From a virus, in the IMG/VR virus record IMGVR_UViG_3300037321_000095, positions 1 through 28,993 of that record: a stretch of DNA of 28,993 bases. One strand, given 5' to 3'. The notes beneath the pieces are model-generated. The model did not search any database and was not told the DNA's origin. It saw only the letters and a list, made by a program, of their open reading frames with translations. The first letter of the stretch is position 1; each line of letters opens with the position of its first letter. Below are positions 28,491-28,993 of the stretch, piece by piece. The position numbers and the translations under genes were made by a program.

Positions 28491-28993
28491 CTAAGCCGCC
28501 GGATCAGCAGCAGCCGCGGCGCCCGAGCCCTCGCCAACCGGCCCCGTCAGCACGTTAGGCAGCAGCGCCCGCAACTCTTCGCCACTAACTACGCCGAACG
28601 TCGCCGCCTTGCCGAGCTCTGCCAGCGCGCCCGCAATCAGCTCGACCTCGTCAAGACTACGCGGCGCAACCCCCAGCCAGCCGTCGACCGTCTCTGGCAA
28701 GTAACCAGCCTCCACTAGCGCGTCTTTTAGCGGCACGCCCGCCCGCGTCTTGGCTTTCACTAGCGCCATGCCTTCGGCGTCGTTAGCGACCTCAGCCGGC
28801 AGCCAGGCGACCTTCACGCCGGCGCTCGCCGCGTCAATGCCGAACGCGGCGAGCAACGTCTCGACAAGGCGAACGTGTGACGAGCCGAGCGCGCGCTGCG
28901 CTTTCTTTGCGCGATTGATAAGCCGCGCCGAAGCGCGACGTCGCGACTCGCCGCTCGGCTGCTCGCCGGCCGCGTCGAACTCAAAAAATGGCA
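28491..28993 (-). CDS. Portal protein, C-terminal part (runs off right edge)
   Basis: Reading in from the right edge, the frame is open from the last bases (PFFEFDAAGEQPSGESRRRA, then SARLINRAKKAQRALGSSHV and RLVETLLAAFGID) to the stop at 28491, about 167 residues. The helical RASARLINRAKKAQRAL...VETLLAAFGI segment and the Ala/Glu-rich tail ending GEGSGAAAAADPAA fit the C-terminal part of Gp6-like portals (wing/crown helices). Position upstream of the MuF-like and scaffold genes supports this. The N-terminal two thirds lie outside the window. Confidence 0.75.
   Translation of the reverse strand, partial: PFFEFDAAGEQPSGESRRRASARLINRAKKAQRALGSSHVRLVETLLAAFGIDAASAGVKVAWLPAEVANDAEGMALVKAKTRAGVPLKDALVEAGYLPETVDGWLGVAPRSLDEVELIAGALAELGKAATFGVVSGEELRALLPNVLTGPVGEGSGAAAAADPAA

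Overview
The window is most of the genome of a tailed double-stranded DNA phage with a siphovirus-type virion (HK97-fold capsid, tape measure, distal tail protein, two frameshift-linked tail chaperones). By eye the DNA is very G+C rich. Genes are packed with ATGA/GTGA overlaps and use GAAAGG-type ribosome binding sites. Together with a LAXTG-type sorting signal, a VanY-type endolysin with an actinophage-like C-terminal region and other small actinophage-like proteins, this points to an actinobacterial host. A Microbacterium-like host is a guess, not shown. No integrase, excisionase or attachment site was seen, so a lytic lifestyle is more likely.

Layout. (1) 1-2296, minus strand: the packaging end, with two small genes, a terminase small-subunit candidate and the N-terminal third of the large terminase, which runs off the left edge. 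(2) 2297-2751: a divergent control region with a minus-strand promoter and inverted GTGAAA-type repeats. (3) 2752-5881, plus strand: two small genes and a primase-polymerase/SF3 helicase, closed by a terminator. (4) 5997-6541, minus strand: a ribbon-helix-helix regulator and a partner gene. (5) 6652-9801, plus strand: a membrane protein with a LAETG sorting signal, a solitary DNA methyltransferase and small zinc- or histidine-rich proteins. (6) 9883-12914, plus strand: small membrane proteins, a RecB/Cas4-like nuclease and a compositionally distinct winged-helix gene. (7) 12938-15101, plus strand: a long structured leader, a candidate single-strand-DNA-binding protein and an endonuclease VII. 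(8) 15098-28993, minus strand: the late operon, read from the right edge as portal, MuF-like protein, scaffold, capsid, connectors, tail genes, endolysin and holin candidates.

How it fits together. Primase-helicase, nuclease and SSB candidate form the replication and recombination set; no DNA polymerase was seen, so the host enzyme is probably used. Four promoters share a TTGNCN-N17-TANNCT layout with a CYACTAKSCT core and drive separate blocks. One sits so close to its gene that the mRNA should be leaderless. The left edge is inside terL and the right edge inside the portal gene. These are normally neighbours, so the window is probably a nearly complete circular or circularly permuted genome of which only a few kilobases, mainly the rest of terL and of the portal gene, are missing.
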